NCBI GenBank assembly: GCA_011391855.1
Contig: JAABPT010000442.1
Location: 1 to 14,513 of the forward strand
Length of the DNA stretch: 14,513 bases
DNA from: Burkholderiales bacterium
GTDB lineage: Bacteria > Pseudomonadota > Gammaproteobacteria > Burkholderiales > Burkholderiaceae_C
Reading direction: 5' to 3'
Every line of letters begins with the position of its first letter. The first letter of the stretch is position 1. The notes beneath the pieces are model-generated. The model worked only from the letters and a program-made list of their open reading frames with translations. It was not told the DNA's origin and searched no databases. The position numbers and the translations under genes are program-made. This document shows positions 12,850-14,513 of this stretch, in pieces.

Positions 12850-13974
12850 TCAAGCGGCTTCAGCCGCCTCGGTATTTGCCGCCGGCGCCGGGTGGCGGAT
12901 CGCCTCGGGTGCCACCGGGGTGTCGTGCGGCTGCTCCAGCCAGGCCGCCACCGTGTCGGCAAGTTCGTCACCCGAACGCCATGCAGCTTCGACGTTGCCG
13001 CCGTTGAAGAAGTCGCCGCACACGCCCAGACCGCGGTCGGCGTCCCACCAGCATTCACGGCCGTCCAGGCTGCTGCGGTCGGCCGGCACCGCATACCGCC
13101 AGCGGTGCACGCTGGCGTGATGCCATGCCAGCGGTGGCTCGCCTGCCAGCCGCGGCGGCAGCAGGCCTTGCAGCGCGTGGCGCAGCGCTTCCGCCACCGT
13201 GGCCGGGTCGGCTTCCAGGTGCGCAGCGCTCCAGGCCGGCGTGGCCTGCGCCACCCAGGTGGCGACGCCGCGCGGCGTGTTGCGGCCGGGTTTGCGGTCG
13301 TTGCGCGCCACCCAGGCCAACGGGCCGCGAGCGGGTTCGGCCGCGTCCCAGGGCCAGTCGACATCGGCCGTGGCGGCCATCAATGTCCAGCAGGGCGCCA
13401 TGGGCACGGCGGCCAGCGAGTCGGCCCAACGGTCGTGGTGGCCGGCCAGCAAGACCGCTGCCTGGGCCGGCGGCAGGGCGAGCACGACCTGGTCGAACGG
13501 CCCCGCCGTCTCACCGCCGGCCAGCACCAGGTGCCAGCCCTCGGCCGTGCGATGCAGCCGCTGCACGGCCTGCGCCAGCCGCTGCGGCACGCCGCGCGCC
13601 AGGTGGCGTACCAGCGCCGGCATGCCCGGCGTGGCCACCCAGGCTTCCCGCACGCCCGGCGCCGGCCAGGTGGCGTGCACACGATGCTGCCAGCGCGCCA
13701 CCACCCCCGCCGATTCAGCACGCGCGAGCATGGCGCGAAACCGGGGCTGCCGGGCAGTGAGAGCCTGAGCGCCGTGGTCGAACTCCGCGGTGCATTCAGT
13801 GCCGTCCCCGTCCGCCCAGGCGGCGCGGCGGGTGGACATGCGTCCGCCGACGGCGCGCGACTTGTCGAACAGGGTCACCTGCACGCCGGCCTCTTGCAGG
13901 CTGGCCGCGCAAGCAGCGCCTGCGATGCCGGCGCCGACCACGGCAATGCGGTTCGTACTTTCCAGAGCGGACAT
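12850..13974 (-). CDS. renalase-like FAD-dependent oxidoreductase (COG3380 type)
   Basis: The 374-residue flavoprotein opens with a Rossmann dinucleotide motif VVGAGIAGAACA (12-23), an acidic strand end at Asp37 for the FAD ribose, and GGRMSTRR (43-50). FDHGAQALTAR (65-75) follows. The C-terminal FAD-closing segment is GDFFNGGNVEAAWRSG (320-335). The stretch HRWRYAVP (290-297) is, to my recollection, characteristic of COG3380 proteins, a family related to renalase and amine oxidases. Bacterial renalase oxidises isomeric dihydro-NAD(P) forms; whether this branch does so is unknown. AAAGG lies 6 bases before ATG 13974; the frame continues upstream to 14259 but runs into the next gene, so the longer start is rejected. 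It is probably co-transcribed with the DCC gene 79 bp upstream. The tail is Ala/Glu-rich, and a small hairpin (12854-12867) lies over its last codons. Confidence 0.88.
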   Translation of the reverse strand: MSALESTNRIAVVGAGIAGAACAASLQEAGVQVTLFDKSRAVGGRMSTRRAAWADGDGTECTAEFDHGAQALTARQPRFRAMLARAESAGVVARWQHRVHATWPAPGVREAWVATPGMPALVRHLARGVPQRLAQAVQRLHRTAEGWHLVLAGGETAGPFDQVVLALPPAQAAVLLAGHHDRWADSLAAVPMAPCWTLMAATADVDWPWDAAEPARGPLAWVARNDRKPGRNTPRGVATWVAQATPAWSAAHLEADPATVAEALRHALQGLLPPRLAGEPPLAWHHASVHRWRYAVPADRSSLDGRECWWDADRGLGVCGDFFNGGNVEAAWRSGDELADTVAAWLEQPHDTPVAPEAIRHPAPAANTEAAEAA

Positions 13975-14053
13975 GCGGGACCTTTCGGGTGGGGGTGACG
14001 GACGGGACAAGAGGGAAAAAGGATTCGGGCCGACGGCGGCCGCGCCCGCAACT

Positions 14054-14473
14054 TCAGGACCGCCGCGCTGACGCAGCCGCTGCGGCCGGACGCCAGCGCG
14101 AACGCAGCAAGAGAAACAGGCGGTAGCCCGTGTCCAGCAGCGCCGGCATGGGGCCGAACCCGGCCACACGACCCAGCCAGGCCCAGCGCGGCAGGGTGCG
14201 CCAGAGCTCGGCGAAGCCGCGCGCGCCGTCGACCAGGCTGCCGTCGGCGCGGCGAACATGGAATCGTGCCAACGCAGCCGGGCGGCTGAGGTCGGCGCCC
14301 AGCTCGGCCGCGTCGCAGCTCGCGGCGTCGACCCAGGAGCAGGCCTCGGCGCCGGGTTGGCGGCGGTACATGGCGATTTCGCGCGAGCACACCGGGCAGG
14401 CGCCGTCGAAATAGACGGTCAAGGCGGGCGGACTGGACGATGCGGGGTCGGACATGGAGTGGGAACGAGTCAT
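14054..14473 (-). CDS. DCC family (DUF393) thiol-disulfide oxidoreductase-like protein
   Basis: The 139-residue protein shows the DCC-family opening LTVYFDGACPVCSREIAMYRR (about 18-38), with the thioredoxin-like CPVC pair at Cys25 and Cys28. It continues with a central DAAELGADL-like stretch and a C-terminal hydrophobic region (PRWAWLGRVAGFGPMPALLDTGYRLFLLLRSRW) that fits the family's usual membrane-proximal helix. Members are predicted to have a thioredoxin-like fold; most have no known substrate. Two ATGs (14473 and 14455) are possible, and neither has a ribosome site. A possible -10 (TATCAT, minus strand, 14488-14483) would give almost no leader for the first and a 20-odd base leader for the second. 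It lies upstream of the renalase-like gene on the same strand, so a shared redox role is plausible but inferred. Confidence 0.87.
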   Translation of the reverse strand: MTRSHSMSDPASSSPPALTVYFDGACPVCSREIAMYRRQPGAEACSWVDAASCDAAELGADLSRPAALARFHVRRADGSLVDGARGFAELWRTLPRWAWLGRVAGFGPMPALLDTGYRLFLLLRSRWRPAAAAASARRS

Positions 14474-14513
14474 TGATGAACCGGATGATAGACGTTGACC
14501 TGGAAAAATGGGC

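Overview
The window is very GC-rich, densely packed, ordinary-looking chromosomal DNA of a proteobacterium. Gene content and protein style (SelO, a COG3380/renalase-like oxidoreductase beside a DCC protein, a DUF2092 protein, an EnvZ-like kinase, a patatin of the ALQGGGSHGAF type) suggest a betaproteobacterium of the order Burkholderiales. That assignment is an inference from protein flavour, not from a marker gene. I see no rRNA, tRNA, transposase, integrase, phage gene or CRISPR array. No gap between genes exceeds about 235 bp.

Layout from left to right. (1) 1-903 (+): the C-terminal 300 residues of SelO, a pseudokinase-fold protein AMPylase; its N-terminus lies outside the window. (2) 980-2106 (-): a two-gene operon with ATGA overlap, encoding an exported DUF2092 protein and a small exported protein I do not recognise. 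(3) 2218-3738 (-): a two-domain protein, an NAD(P)-binding SDR fused to DUF2867. (4) 3887-5956 (+): a RecQ-type helicase with an insert before its zinc cluster and a C-terminal phosphoribosyltransferase-like domain. (5) 6062-6433 (-): a small ArsC/Spx/YffB-family protein. (6) 6522-8794 (-): an OmpR-type response regulator and an EnvZ-like sensor kinase, translationally coupled through a TTG start. (7) 9027-9596 (+): a divergent Spy/CpxP-like periplasmic protein rich in His, Met and Gly. (8) 9713-11414 (-): a patatin-like phospholipase and, upstream of it, an SRPBCC (START-like) protein. (9) 11555-12841 (+): an alpha/beta-hydrolase. (10) 12850-14473 (-): a renalase-like FAD oxidoreductase and a DCC (DUF393) thiol-oxidoreductase-like protein.

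The clearest functional unit is 6522-9596. The kinase has a Gly/Met-rich segment in its periplasmic sensor, and the divergent neighbour is a Spy/CpxP-like protein with a Met/His/Gly-rich segment. The arrangement resembles cpxRA-cpxP, so I infer an envelope-stress or metal-responsive circuit. The most unusual single protein is the RecQ-phosphoribosyltransferase fusion, whose PRPP-loop-like motif has lost one of the usual paired acidic residues. Strong GC hairpins lie in two of the convergent gaps (904-979 and 9597-9712) and may act as bidirectional terminators. I did not find a multi-gene system that I would call undescribed with confidence; the best leads are under findings.
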